64,000 nucleotides of DNA from Phyto melanocephala. Lineage: Eukaryota > Arthropoda > Insecta > Diptera > Rhinophoridae. The notes beneath the pieces are model-generated. The model searched no databases. It saw nothing but the letters and a program-made list of their open reading frames with translations, and had not been told where the DNA came from. The DNA is taken from assembly GCA_941918925.1 (NCBI GenBank), contig OW799233.1:71000578-71064577 (forward strand), written 5' to 3'. Both the position numbers and the translations under genes were made by a program. Shown piece after piece: positions 20,930-31,171 of the stretch. Within the stretch, counting starts at the first letter, position 1. Each line of letters starts with the position of its first letter.

Positions 20930-23157
20930 AACCCAACCACTCCTGGAGTCCATCAGTGGATTCAGGATGGGAGGGAAAAAATTGCACTAATATTGTTCAT
21001 AAAAAAATTAATTTGCTTACTTTTCTGAGATTTTTGGGTATTATAAAACATTATTTGTGGGATACGTTGTTGTGTGGTAAGCCTATTTATATACATTTAA
21101 ATTATGGTAACCCTACCTTAAAACTCACCACCATACTTAATGTGTCCCATCTGGCATCTCTAAAAATTATCAACATACGTACGCACGGCTACCAACACAA
21201 AACGAAATTAAAAAAAAAAAAATGGAGAAGCGTATTAATACAAAGGTAAGTAAATGAATTTATTTGAAATTATTAAATTTCCTATAGGTTTATTTCATTT
21301 TATTAAATAAATATAATAAAAATTTAATTTCCCTTCAGGTTGACATGGACGTGGCATCTCAGCGATGAATTTAAGTTAAGTAATTGTGAATATTAAAATT
21401 CATTGATAAAACGTATCAAAAAAAACCATGTTTTTTTTTCTTCCTTACAGAACAGAACAAGCGCGACACCGACAGACGACATGCGGCTTTATATTTAATA
21501 TGAAAAATGGTAGAAATATACTGGTAAGTAAACTGTGTAAATAAAAAACAAAGAATGTAAATATAATATTAAATTAATCTATTTATCTTTTAACAGGAAA
21601 CAACAACAAAAAAAAAAACAACAGAGCGGACGGACTTTGGTGCTATAGGAAAATAAGGTAAGTTAAATGTGTATTGTGATTTAATATATTGTATTAAAAA
21701 AAAAAAATAAATAAGTAGAATAGAATTTATATACCCCAATTACTTAAACGTAACATAACGTAACGCAAAAATAAAATAAATTTATTGAATAAATAAACGT
21801 GTGCGTATAATCTAAATATTAATTAGTGAAAGAAACACTGAAGTGAAAAATATGAACAACAAAAAAAAATTTATAGTGCGCGTTAAAATATTACCTTAAA
21901 TAATCAATGAATTAAATAAAAAAAAAATTAAAATTCATAAACGAAATTTAAAGAAAAAGTGAATAAAAAGTGTTTTAGTGTTTTAGCAAGATTAAATGGT
22001 GTGATATACTAACTAACAAACAAAAAAAAAATTTCTTTTTGAATTTAAAAAAAACTATTATCATATTCATAATATTTAAAATGAATTTGAAATCATATTT
22101 AATATCAAAATGATCAAAAGAAATTCAATTATATAATATTCCAAATACATTTAAAATTTTATGAATATAACCCTATGTATATAAATAAATAAAAACTTAA
22201 ATATAAACTAATATCTACATATTTGAATTTTTCTAATATTTGATTCTTTCCATTTTATTTCAGGTTTTACTTTCTAAACATACTTAAATTCAACAAGGAG
22301 CCTAAAATAAAATGGTAAGTTTAAACAAACTTTTAATTTCTTTTATACTAAATACTAATTATAAGATAATATAATAAATAAATTAGCCCTATACTAACCT
22401 TACAATAAAATTAATTTTAATAATGTAATGATTAGATTATGATAAAAAAAATTGAATATAAGTAGACAAATGAGTAAATGCATTTGTTGAAGATTTTATT
22501 TTTTTTCTTTACGAACCGTTTTTTTCTCCTAAAATCTTAAATTTGTTCCTGACTCAAAAAAAAAACTTATCATTAGATAAAATTGATCATTGATCAGTAA
22601 CCTCAGTTTCATAAGAAATTTGTGCTCACAGTGTAACAAACAATAGTGTACCAGTAACTATTGTTTAAACACAAATGAATTTAAAACGTTTCAGCTCGCT
22701 GTAAGAACGGACTCAGATTGATGATATCGCTCTAGGTGACTAATAACTCTTAGCTTCTAGATGGCATAGTTCCCTTAGGGCAATAATTGAGTTGCACTAT
22801 TAGAGCGGTATCGGTTATAAATGTAACTAGTTTAGAAACGTTAGCTTAAGTTGAAACAAACATTTCATTGCTTTTCACTGTGACTAAACAAAAAAAAAAA
22901 AAAAATCATGCGACAGTTTGGTGATACTGATCAGTTGCTAATAATCGATCATGAAAAAAAATTAAATTTTAATGATACGCGTACGCGAAATAAATGAAAA
23001 CTAACATATCTACATATGTGATGTTAATAAATAACTTTATAAAAAAAAATCAATTGATAAATAAAAAGTATTTGTGAAACCCTTAGGGTCATTTTGATTT
23101 AAAGTAAAGGCGGAAACGAAAGGACTAAGTATACCAAAGATTTTAAAGCTATTGCTT
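20930..23157 (-). other. 3' non-coding region of the gypsy element (2.2 kb)
   Basis: Between the pol stop and the 3' LTR there is no sense-strand frame of note and no env-like motif. The purine-rich sense sequence next to the LTR ('aggagtggttgggtt', 20930-20944 on the complement) may be the polypurine tract, though it is not a strong one. The opposite strand carries the exon-like array described separately. Confidence 0.7.
21000..22314 (+). ncRNA. Antisense exon-like array: five segments with strong splice sites
   Basis: On the strand opposite gag-pol, segments are bounded by consensus sites. One ends at 21245 (AAAG|GTAAGT). Then 21339-21374 (CCCTTCAG| ... AA|GTTAAG), 21451-21523 (TTCCTTACAG| ... 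CTG|GTAAGT), 21597-21657 (TTTAACAG| ... AAG|GTAAGT) and 22264-22314 (TTATTTCAG| ... ATG|GTAAGT). The segments are 36-73 nt, richer in G and C than the introns between them, and have no shared reading frame. Similar donor/acceptor pairs on the same strand occur in the leader (about 28549-28585, acceptor at 28659) and in the LTR (donor near 20010, acceptor near 20107). I infer a spliced non-coding antisense transcript. No transcription evidence is available here. Confidence 0.4.
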
Positions 23158-26100
23158 TTAATCTTTGGCATGAAATACCCCTAACGATTTCCCCTGAATG
23201 TCTTCTACCTCGTATAAACTATTCCCTACGGGGCGTACTATACGGCATTTTAAAAACTTTCGGGCCAGTTTAGCCTTAAAATTGTTTTTGAAGTCGCTTT
23301 GTTGAAAATTACGACGATAAACTTCTTGCCCCGGTATAAACTTTACTTGACGGCACCGCGTATTGTAAGACTTTTCACCTCGCTGATAAGCTTTATGTAA
23401 ACTTTCTCTTATTTTGTGCCTTAATAAGTCTAACTTTTCTGATTTCGTCACAACATTTAAATCGGGATCGTCTAAGCTTTTCAGTTTTCGTGCGAGTTTA
23501 TATACGCTACCATGTCCTATCATATTCATCCCAAATAGTGCGAAGTAAGGAGTGACACCGATCGATGTTTGCACTGAGGACCGTAACGACGACTCAACTT
23601 CTGACAAATATTTGTCCCATTCTGTATGGTCCTCTTGTAAATACGATCTTACTGCTGTTAGAATTGATTGATTCACTCGCTCCGACGCGTTCGCTTGTGG
23701 TGAATATATAGCGGTCTTAAAATGTTTTATACCAAAATTAGATAATAAATTTTGAAAATCTTTGCTCACAAACTGTTTGCCGTTATCTGAAACAATAGTT
23801 TCTGGAGTGCCAAACTTATTAAACACTTCAGCTATTAAAAACTTAATGACGTTTTTAGTGCTTGCCTTAGGCATTGCCTTCAATAACACAAATTTTGTTA
23901 AATGGTCCAAAACGATAAAAATATAGCAATTTCCTTGCTTGGAACGAGGGTATGGACCTAGAAAATCCACGAAAATGCGCTGAATTGGTCGTTCGGTTTC
24001 TATCTCGGCTCCCATGGGCGGCCTTAAAGTATAATTGGCTGGTTTCGTTTCCCTGCAAACCTGGCAATTTGCTACAAACGAACGAATATGTTTATTCTGA
24101 TGCGGCCAGTAAAAATATTCTTTTACACGACGTAAAGTTTTTCCAAACCCTCCGTGTGACGATTGGGGTGGATTGTGACATTTTACAATAATATCTGACG
24201 TTAGTTCAAGAGGAACCCAAAGTTTCCAAGAAAAATCTTCGTTAACAGTTATACCATCATATGGCGTTACACGTTTATAGACTAAATTGTCTATTACCTT
24301 TATATCTGGAAGGTTCGCTTCATTTTCCTTGACGTTGGCTACTAAATTCAGGCAATCCTTTGTTTTAAACGCATCTGAATCCAAATCTATTAAATTATTT
24401 ATATTTACAGAAATTTCCTCCATATCATAACGTGACAAAGTGTCGGGAACTATATTTTTAGAACCTGGCCGGTGTTCAACTGAAAATGAAAAAGACTGCA
24501 AATGTAGACTCCATCGAGCAAGGCGACCACTTAAGTCCTCATGAGACATTAGCCATTTTAGACTACTGTGATCAGTAATCACGGTAAATGGCATGAGCTC
24601 AATATAAGGCCTAAACTTTTTGATAGCCAAAACGACTGCCAAACACTCTCTCTCAGTAACAGAATAATTTTTCTGGGCTGAAGTTAATTTATGGGAGAAG
24701 AAAGCGATTGGGTGCTCTCCATCAGCATCGTCTTTTTGGAACAAAACGGCTCCTATGCCTATGTCCGAAGCATCGCATTGGACGTAAAAGTGCTTTTCAA
24801 AATCCGGATGTGTTAGCACTGGACTGGTTGTAAGAGCCTCTTTTAATTTATCGAAAGCTTCCTTGTCGTCTTCTGGAAACACAAAAGATTTTCCTTTCTT
24901 AAGGGTATTAAAAATTGGTGTTGCTACGGTAGCATAATCTGGTATAAAACGACGGTACCAACCGGTTGCGCCCATGAAACTACGGACCTGTTTGGCTGTT
25001 TTCGGGTATGTATATTTTAAAATTGTCCTAACCTTTTCGGGATCAGGTTTTAATCTACCTCCTCCTACTATATACCCTAGGTAACGCAACTCCCTAAAAC
25101 AAAACTTGGATTTCGCGACGTTAATGGTCAACCCTGCTTGTTCCAAACAATTAGACACACGTTTCAACAATTCCAGGTGGACGTCAAAATCTGGCGAGAC
25201 AATCAAAAGATCATCCAGATAGACAAAAACTCTATCACGAAGCGCCGCGGGGATCACCTTATCCATTAAACGGCATGACCTTTGGGCTGCATTACACAGT
25301 CCAAAAGGCATGACCGTAAAATGATAAAGTGGTCTTCCTGGTACCGTGAATGCAGTTTTTTCTCTACTGGATGTATCTAAAGGTATCTGCCAGAAAGCAT
25401 CTTTTAAATCGACGCTCGATATAAAATATGTGTCTCCCAGCCGGCTGAGCAAACCTTCGATATGCGGCAGAGGATAGGCATCCTTGATCGTGAGGTCATT
25501 TAGCTTACGAGCGTCCAAGCACAACCGATTCTTCTCGCCCTTGCGGACGAGAGTAACTGGATGACTCCACGGATTCTCGCTTTGCTCAATGACTCCAAGA
25601 GCAAGCATCCTATCTAGCTCTGCGTACATCAATTTCTGCACAGCTGGTGAGACCGGGTAATGTTTGGCCTTTACTGGAATTGCATCACGAGTGTCAATTG
25701 TATGGACTTTAAGCTGAGTTCGACCAAGACCTTTTTTCGTATAGCAGGGAAATCCTGACACTACACTGTCTAACCTACAACGTTGATCCGGGTTCAAAAC
25801 GTGAACTTGGACTTTATCCAAAACGCTATCGCTCTCTGGGCACAAACTAACATCGTTTGTAGTTAAACTACTCACGTTGGCGAATAAACCAAACTTTCGC
25901 ATGAAGTCAACGCCTAAAAACAATGACCTATTGAGCGATGGGACCAAGTAAAAGGTTATTTCGTTTGAAATTTTGTTAAAATTAATAATTGCCTTAACGC
26001 GACCTACGATTTTATGCGGACTGCCATCTGCAGTCTTTATAAACGACATAAAATTTAAAATTTGAAGTCCTGCCTTTTCCGCAAACTCAATACAATTTTT

Positions 26101-26514
26101 ACCTAAACAGGTAACCGTAGCACCACTATCAATCAACCCTTCAATTTCACAACCGTTTACTTCAATTTTTGCATAAAAACGAAAGTCTTCGCCCTCATAA
26201 AGAGACGCTGACATTATTTCCCGCCTTAATTTTCTTCTTTGCTTATATCTTTCTCTCGCCTTTTTAATTCGACTGGACGCTTTCCCAAAAATTCTAACTC
26301 TAGCTGCCTTATACTCATTAATTCGTTGGTGTAGAGGTTTAATTTCGCGAACCCTCGGTTTTTCCACAACGATTTTAGGTCTTTCATAATTTTGTAAAAT
26401 TTTTAAACGCTTTTCGGGTTCGACGGGGGTAGTAGAATTATTATCCGGGCTTACGTTTGAGTGGACCGAGTCTCGCCCGTTCGAGACTGGTTCATTGGCA
26501 AGTTTCCCTGACAT
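23158..26514 (-). CDS. pol: Gypsy pol polyprotein: protease, RT, RNase H, integrase (1118 codons)
   Basis: Domains in order: aspartic protease with DSGAT at residue 129; reverse transcriptase about 270-480 with 'FVYLDDLL' (YLDD at 432-435); RNase H about 575-695 with Asp581, the 'ERE' Glu near 622 and Asp648, ending 'HRPGSKNIVPDTLSRYD'; integrase with the H2C2 zinc site (H780...H787...C817...C820) and catalytic D850, D910 and E945, spaced D-x34-E. It makes cDNA from the element RNA inside particles and inserts it into the genome. All key residues are intact. The ATG at 26514 lies inside gag in the -1 frame, next to a slippery site, so production by frameshifting from gag is more likely than initiation there. 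The last 170 residues are basic, as in a Ty3/gypsy integrase tail. Confidence 0.95.
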   Translation of the reverse strand: MSGKLANEPVSNGRDSVHSNVSPDNNSTTPVEPEKRLKILQNYERPKIVVEKPRVREIKPLHQRINEYKAARVRIFGKASSRIKKARERYKQRRKLRREIMSASLYEGEDFRFYAKIEVNGCEIEGLIDSGATVTCLGKNCIEFAEKAGLQILNFMSFIKTADGSPHKIVGRVKAIINFNKISNEITFYLVPSLNRSLFLGVDFMRKFGLFANVSSLTTNDVSLCPESDSVLDKVQVHVLNPDQRCRLDSVVSGFPCYTKKGLGRTQLKVHTIDTRDAIPVKAKHYPVSPAVQKLMYAELDRMLALGVIEQSENPWSHPVTLVRKGEKNRLCLDARKLNDLTIKDAYPLPHIEGLLSRLGDTYFISSVDLKDAFWQIPLDTSSREKTAFTVPGRPLYHFTVMPFGLCNAAQRSCRLMDKVIPAALRDRVFVYLDDLLIVSPDFDVHLELLKRVSNCLEQAGLTINVAKSKFCFRELRYLGYIVGGGRLKPDPEKVRTILKYTYPKTAKQVRSFMGATGWYRRFIPDYATVATPIFNTLKKGKSFVFPEDDKEAFDKLKEALTTSPVLTHPDFEKHFYVQCDASDIGIGAVLFQKDDADGEHPIAFFSHKLTSAQKNYSVTERECLAVVLAIKKFRPYIELMPFTVITDHSSLKWLMSHEDLSGRLARWSLHLQSFSFSVEHRPGSKNIVPDTLSRYDMEEISVNINNLIDLDSDAFKTKDCLNLVANVKENEANLPDIKVIDNLVYKRVTPYDGITVNEDFSWKLWVPLELTSDIIVKCHNPPQSSHGGFGKTLRRVKEYFYWPHQNKHIRSFVANCQVCRETKPANYTLRPPMGAEIETERPIQRIFVDFLGPYPRSKQGNCYIFIVLDHLTKFVLLKAMPKASTKNVIKFLIAEVFNKFGTPETIVSDNGKQFVSKDFQNLLSNFGIKHFKTAIYSPQANASERVNQSILTAVRSYLQEDHTEWDKYLSEVESSLRSSVQTSIGVTPYFALFGMNMIGHGSVYKLARKLKSLDDPDLNVVTKSEKLDLLRHKIRESLHKAYQRGEKSYNTRCRQVKFIPGQEVYRRNFQQSDFKNNFKAKLARKFLKCRIVRPVGNSLYEVEDIQGKSLGVFHAKD

Positions 26515-28028
26515 TTAGGGCATTTCGGGGTGACAACGTTATCGCGACCGCACTTAAAACAAAAAACACGACGATTGGGTGACGGACAATCTACAAAGCT
26601 ATGACCTGCCTGCTTGCAGTTCCAGCAGGTGTAACGATTACTGGCTGCCAAGGCCTCAACCTCTAAATCTGACGCAGGTACCGCCTCATCTTCAAAACCT
26701 ATTTCATTTACGCGAGCCGGTGCAAGGGGACGCTGAGAATACTGCTGCCTCTGACTTGCCAGCAAATTTTCTGCCCTCTTGGCTTGTTGACAAAAATCAT
26801 TTAGACTTTCAATCCTGACAGAGAAAAGTAGATGCGACAACGACGGTTTCAAATTTGACTTCATAATTTCTATCACGTCCCTTTCAGCGTATGGTGTTCT
26901 CTGCTGATTTCTTAATCGTAGGACTGCATTGTAATAATCCTCGAATGACTCTTGGTGTAATTGTCGACGATCCAAAACTTTCTTTTGTATTTGAAATTCA
27001 TTTTCAAATCGCTTGTACTGGGTCAAGAAAGCTCTTTCCAAATCTTCCCAAGATTGAATCGGAGTTAATTTTCTGCTGTTCCAGTACCAGTCTAGTGCTT
27101 GACCCTCTAGCAACAAATGAAAACTACGACGAATATCGTTAAACGAACAATTGTAATCTTGACGTAAAACGTCTACACGGAAAATGAAATCTTCGGCACT
27201 CATAGATTTACCGGTGCCATCAAATTTGATTCCCCATTTCGACAAATCAATTTTATTATGGGATACGTTTCCAAGATCATTTTGCAGACTTTGTGGTGAA
27301 ATGAAATTCGGCGAAGGCCACGGTTGTGTCGCAAAAACGTGTGGTGGTTGTTGTGTTTGTGGTTGTTGCACATTAAACGGGTAGCCGCTCGTCTGACGAT
27401 AATCGTTCGGCATCGGCTGAGTTGGTGGTAAACTATATGCAGGTAAGTTCGCTGCTGTTGGTTGCATATTTCTTGAAAATAACCAATTTTGTTGTGTTAC
27501 AGGCACTGGTGGTTGTTGAGCTGGAGTTCCGCTAACCATATGAACGCTGGCGACAGGATTCACCTGATTGTTAAGAGCTCGGGCAATTTCTTGTTGCATA
27601 GATCTTTGCAACTGTTGCATTTGTTGGGAGAATTCTCCACGCAAAGCTCCTATCATGTCTCCCTCTGTTCTTGCATTCCTGGACGGTATAGATGCCTGAG
27701 TTGCCGGTAAGCCCTCACGAAACGCCTGTGGCACACCTCTTGCCGTTATACTACTGTATTCAGGTGAAACAATAGTACTGTTAGAAATCTGCGACTCGTT
27801 TGAAAGACTATGGCGGTCTTGTGCAAGCGACATAAACTGCCGTACGGCCGGCATTACGGATGACACAGTTGTTGTAATGGCTGGCACACTAGAAATTGTC
27901 ACAATGGGAGCAGAAGTCGAAACGACTGTTTCCACAGTGGTACGCGGTATATTTTGCTTATTAAAAATCGTATTAACGTCTATACCTTCTGACATAAGCT
28001 GACTTCGCACAGATCTAGTAAAAACCAT
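26451..28028 (-). CDS. gag: Gypsy Gag with zinc knuckles (525 codons)
   Basis: The N-terminal half (residues 1-260) is low-complexity, rich in Gln, Pro, Thr and Ser. The middle (about 265-430) is the capsid-like retrotransposon Gag domain, with 'FDGTGKSMSAEDFIFRVD' near its start and 'LEGQALDWYWNSRKLTPIQS' after it. The C-terminus has a CCHC knuckle, CWNCKQAGHSFVDC (468-481), and a second Cys cluster CFKC...CPKC (490-506). It should form the particle shell and bind element RNA. The start ATG at 28028 is the first in the frame and gives the normal domain order. The 3' end overlaps pol by 64 nt. Confidence 0.93.
   Translation of the reverse strand: MVFTRSVRSQLMSEGIDVNTIFNKQNIPRTTVETVVSTSAPIVTISSVPAITTTVSSVMPAVRQFMSLAQDRHSLSNESQISNSTIVSPEYSSITARGVPQAFREGLPATQASIPSRNARTEGDMIGALRGEFSQQMQQLQRSMQQEIARALNNQVNPVASVHMVSGTPAQQPPVPVTQQNWLFSRNMQPTAANLPAYSLPPTQPMPNDYRQTSGYPFNVQQPQTQQPPHVFATQPWPSPNFISPQSLQNDLGNVSHNKIDLSKWGIKFDGTGKSMSAEDFIFRVDVLRQDYNCSFNDIRRSFHLLLEGQALDWYWNSRKLTPIQSWEDLERAFLTQYKRFENEFQIQKKVLDRRQLHQESFEDYYNAVLRLRNQQRTPYAERDVIEIMKSNLKPSLSHLLFSVRIESLNDFCQQAKRAENLLASQRQQYSQRPLAPARVNEIGFEDEAVPASDLEVEALAASNRYTCWNCKQAGHSFVDCPSPNRRVFCFKCGRDNVVTPKCPKCQGNLPMNQSRTGETRSTQT
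26465..26508 (-). promoter_or_regulatory. -1 ribosomal frameshift signal: GGGAAAC plus hairpin
   Basis: On the sense strand gag reads CA-G GGA AAC, a classic X-XXY-YYZ heptamer at 26508-26502. Moving back one base gives GGG AAA, which enters the pol frame ('GKLANEP'). Ten to thirteen bases downstream, AGTCTCG pairs perfectly with CGAGACT around a 6-nt loop (26488-26469), and ACC/GGT extend the stem past one bulged base (outer limits 26491 and 26465). Slippery site, spacing and stem match known retroviral frameshift elements. Confidence 0.85.
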
Positions 28029-29227
28029 TCCTAACGTCTATACGAGATAGTAGAAATTCAAAATTACAACTAAAAAAGATAAATGTGGATATTTATGTAC
28101 AGAAACACGTATCAAAAAAATTTATTTTAGAAAAAAAAAATAAAATAAATAAATGGTAAAATATAAAAAAAAAATTTACCGACAAATACTTGTTATACCA
28201 ATATATTATCAGTTCTCGAGTTAATTTATTTATAAGAAAACCGAAAACAAAAAATATTAAAAAAATTAAATTTAATAAAAATAACTTTTTGTTAAAAATA
28301 AATTTTAATGAATATTCAAATTTGAAAAAAACAAATAAAAGAAAAGAAAATATAAAAATAAAATAAAATTTTGAATAATAAAATAAATGTGCATATAACA
28401 AAAAAAAAAAAAATTTTTTAAATAATAAAATAAATTTTAAAATAATAAAAAAATCAAATTGAAATAAAATTATTTCAAAATAAAACAGAACTAAACTTGT
28501 TCAGAAATCCAATTATATTCATAAGGAATGATAATGGGATTTTCAGATGACGAAACTTGACGAAGTAGAACAACTGTAAGCATTGGTAAGTATATGCCTA
28601 CAGATAACTAAGGTGTGTAGAAAAAAAAACCTAATACTTATTTTCTCTCTATTTACAGATTTCGCAAATAGATGGTGCAGCAGGGTGTGTGGTTTTAATG
28701 GCAATTGGTTTTTTGTTGAATATACGCGACTTTTGGCTGTAACGCAACTAAACCTCTGACACTGAAGCCAATTCAAGTTCAGGACAAGCTACTAACCAAA
28801 AAACGCGCAAAGTACAACAAAAACTATGGACAAAAAATGGATTTACAATTCAAAGAAAAAAATTTAAACTGTGTAGCGATGAAACTACAGTCCTGCTGAA
28901 CAAACTAGTCAGACTACCAGAAAAACATTTTCCGAAAACTTAACGAGTTCATCGACATATACATCTCCACCTTAAAATGTCGCATCGCGAAAGAGACTAC
29001 AACGCCCTAACTTCCGGGACTTACAAAATAAGATAAGATACATATGCCGAGAACTGAACTATTGTAATTGAAATTTAAACTAAAAATTTTTTTTTCTTTT
29101 CAGATTGAATACCACAGACTAATGTCGCTACGCGTTGAGGACTGTTGGACAAACTCAACGGGACTTACACTAGCTGTAGATAAAGCAACTGGCAGAAAAA
29201 AACAAACGTTAAAACTGTCCATTTCGG
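28029..29227 (-). other. Long 5' leader of the gypsy element (about 1.2 kb)
   Basis: This lies between the primer site and the gag ATG and has no long sense frame. The gag-proximal 450 bp are nearly pure A/T. The plus strand has a donor at 28586 (ATTG|GTAAGT) and acceptors at 28548, 28659 and 29103 (TTTTCTTTTCAG). Confidence 0.7.
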
Positions 29228-29245
29228 GCCCCACGTTGGGCGCCA
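29228..29245 (-). other. Primer binding site, tRNA-Lys type
   Basis: The sense strand reads TGGCGCCCAACGTGGGGC four bases after the 5' LTR, the 18-nt complement of an insect tRNA-Lys 3' end as used by gypsy-type elements. It fixes the orientation of the element. Confidence 0.9.
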
Positions 29246-29249
29246 TTTT

Positions 29250-31167
29250 TGTCACGCGCGGGGCGAATGTGCGGTTTGGCTGATAACACAGCCTGAAATA
29301 TTAGTTTGGCCAGATTGTCGGCGGCGCTGGCATGCTGGCTTTTTGCTCCGGCTAGGGCTCGCCGTCTTGGGGTGGTTCTTGCCGACGTTCTGGCAATGGC
29401 ACATGCTGACAAAAAAAAATTCATACCAGCTATGATTGCATAAAGAAAAATGGAAAGTAGAAGAAGAAAAAGTAAAGGGACCCGAAAATGGACTGAACAA
29501 AAAAAAATCAAAAACTATGGAGATTGATGCACCACTGCTTACACCATCCGTTTACTGCGGCCTTCTTCTACACACCTTCTGGGGGTTGGCTGATGTTATG
29601 CCAACTCATTCTACCCACCCTCCGAAATCCATGTGGACTTCACCATGATCCCCTGTGTCCAAAAGTTTGGGGATCCCTGATTTCTCCTTCGTCAAGATTT
29701 CATCATCATCCCATTATGCTTACCTTTTATTTATAGAACCATATTAAATAAAAACTTGAAATTTCAATAAAAATTCATTACAATAATTTATTATACTAAT
29801 AATAAAACTATGTTGTATTACTACAAAAAAAAAACTTAATCTTATTAAAATTTGTACAAACTTAATTTTTAACTATATGAAGTTTGATTAAAAATATACA
29901 ATTATAAAAATATTACACAAAAAAAAAACTTTTAATTACATATTAAAAAAATCAAATTTTAACAACTTTTTCTTTAAATTTCATTTAAATAGCAGAAAAT
30001 AATGTTTATTCTATTTAACCAGATGTTGCCTAATTTGCGTTGTCCGGGTAAAATAACAATTTACAAAAATCTTCAATATATGTATATAATTTTTTTTTTC
30101 TTTATGAAGAAAAATTTACCGAGGAAAACTTCGAATATATATCACGGCAAACGACCTGACCTAAAAAATGTGAGCTCAAACTTTATTGGCCTACGCGCAC
30201 CCTCTTTAAAACTTGTAGAAGGGATTGATAATAAAAGCGTAAGTTTTCCCTAATATATATTTAAATCATAAAAAAAACTATATAAATATTTATTTTAATA
30301 AATACTGTACTTGTCTCGTCCGTTTATTTTTCCTTAGTCAAAATACCTGTACCAGTCACGTTGGCAGATAGGGAACCTCTGGTGATGTTGCTATGGTAAA
30401 AACCCAATAATGGACCCAAATTTGATACAGTTTGGAGAAGACCTCTGGCCCAAGACTTGCGATGGTTGGAAACGGCTGACTAAACTGATGAGGACCGTGG
30501 ATATGTTGACGAAGGCTATTCCCCAGGCAGCTAATGAATGTTGCTTTACTGTGTGTTTTTCTTTTGTTTTTTTTTTATTTTTTTTTGTATTATTTCTTTT
30601 ATTATTTTATGTGTTGTCCTTTTAATAAGATTTTATATTTTATATTATTTTTAATTTGTTGTTTTAAATAAATTTAGTGTTGTTTTAATTTAACATAATG
30701 TTCTTTTGATTTAATTTAACGTTCTTATTTTATTTAATTTTAAGGTTTTTATTTAATTTAACGTTTTTATTTAATTTAATGTTTTTCTTATTTAATTTAA
30801 TGTTTTTCTTATTATATTTCAACTTATTTATATTTCAATAAAAATTACTTTTCAAATTTACAAGAACTTTCCGCACACAACACTCTCATTTTACTTCCAA
30901 ACCAGCAATAATCTTAGCAATGGCTACCTTTAAGTCAGTATCCCCAATTTCATCCAGTTCGCGCCATCAGCTTCCAACCATCTCCATCTTACCTATTCAT
31001 TTTAATTCTTCCTATTATATTTGTAGAATAAAAAAAATATATAAACAAATACCTACGTAAATATTTGGCCTTTCAAAAACATATGTTTGTTTCTTTCTAT
31101 ATTTGGCGTTGCCACTTGATAAAAAAAAACAAAACATAAAACTGCATTATCCTAGGTGCACACGACA
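29250..31167 (-). repeat. 5' LTR of the gypsy element (1918 bp)
   Basis: Nearly identical to 19019-20929. Differences seen include single bases near its gag-proximal end and homopolymer length changes. Confidence 0.93.
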
Positions 31168-31171
31168 CTGA
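31168..31171. repeat. Right target-site duplication CTGA of the gypsy element
   Basis: Matches 19015-19018. Confidence 0.8.

Larger units (their letters stand above)
19019..31167 (-). mobile_element. Full-length Ty3/gypsy LTR retrotransposon, Osvaldo/Ulysses-like (12.1 kb)
   Basis: Two direct repeats of 1.91 kb (19019-20929 and 29250-31167) both begin TGTCACGCG and end GCACACGACA on the plus strand and are flanked by CTGA on both sides. Primer site, gag and pol all read on the minus strand, so the 5' LTR is the right one. Both reading frames are open and the LTRs show only about a dozen small differences on reading, so the insertion looks recent and could be active. The RT sequence style ('MPFGLCNAAQ', 'YLDDLLIVS', 'LTINVAKSKFC'), the very long LTRs and the tRNA-Lys primer site recall the Osvaldo/Ulysses group; this is a judgement by eye. 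There is no env frame. Confidence 0.93.

Noticed and set aside
20930..23157. An env gene in the 19-31 kb gypsy element
   Set aside because: No sense-strand frame, signal peptide, fusion-like or transmembrane segment was found.
28093..28401. Minus-strand Phe/Leu-rich frame in the leader
   Set aside because: This is low-complexity A/T sequence, not a membrane protein gene.
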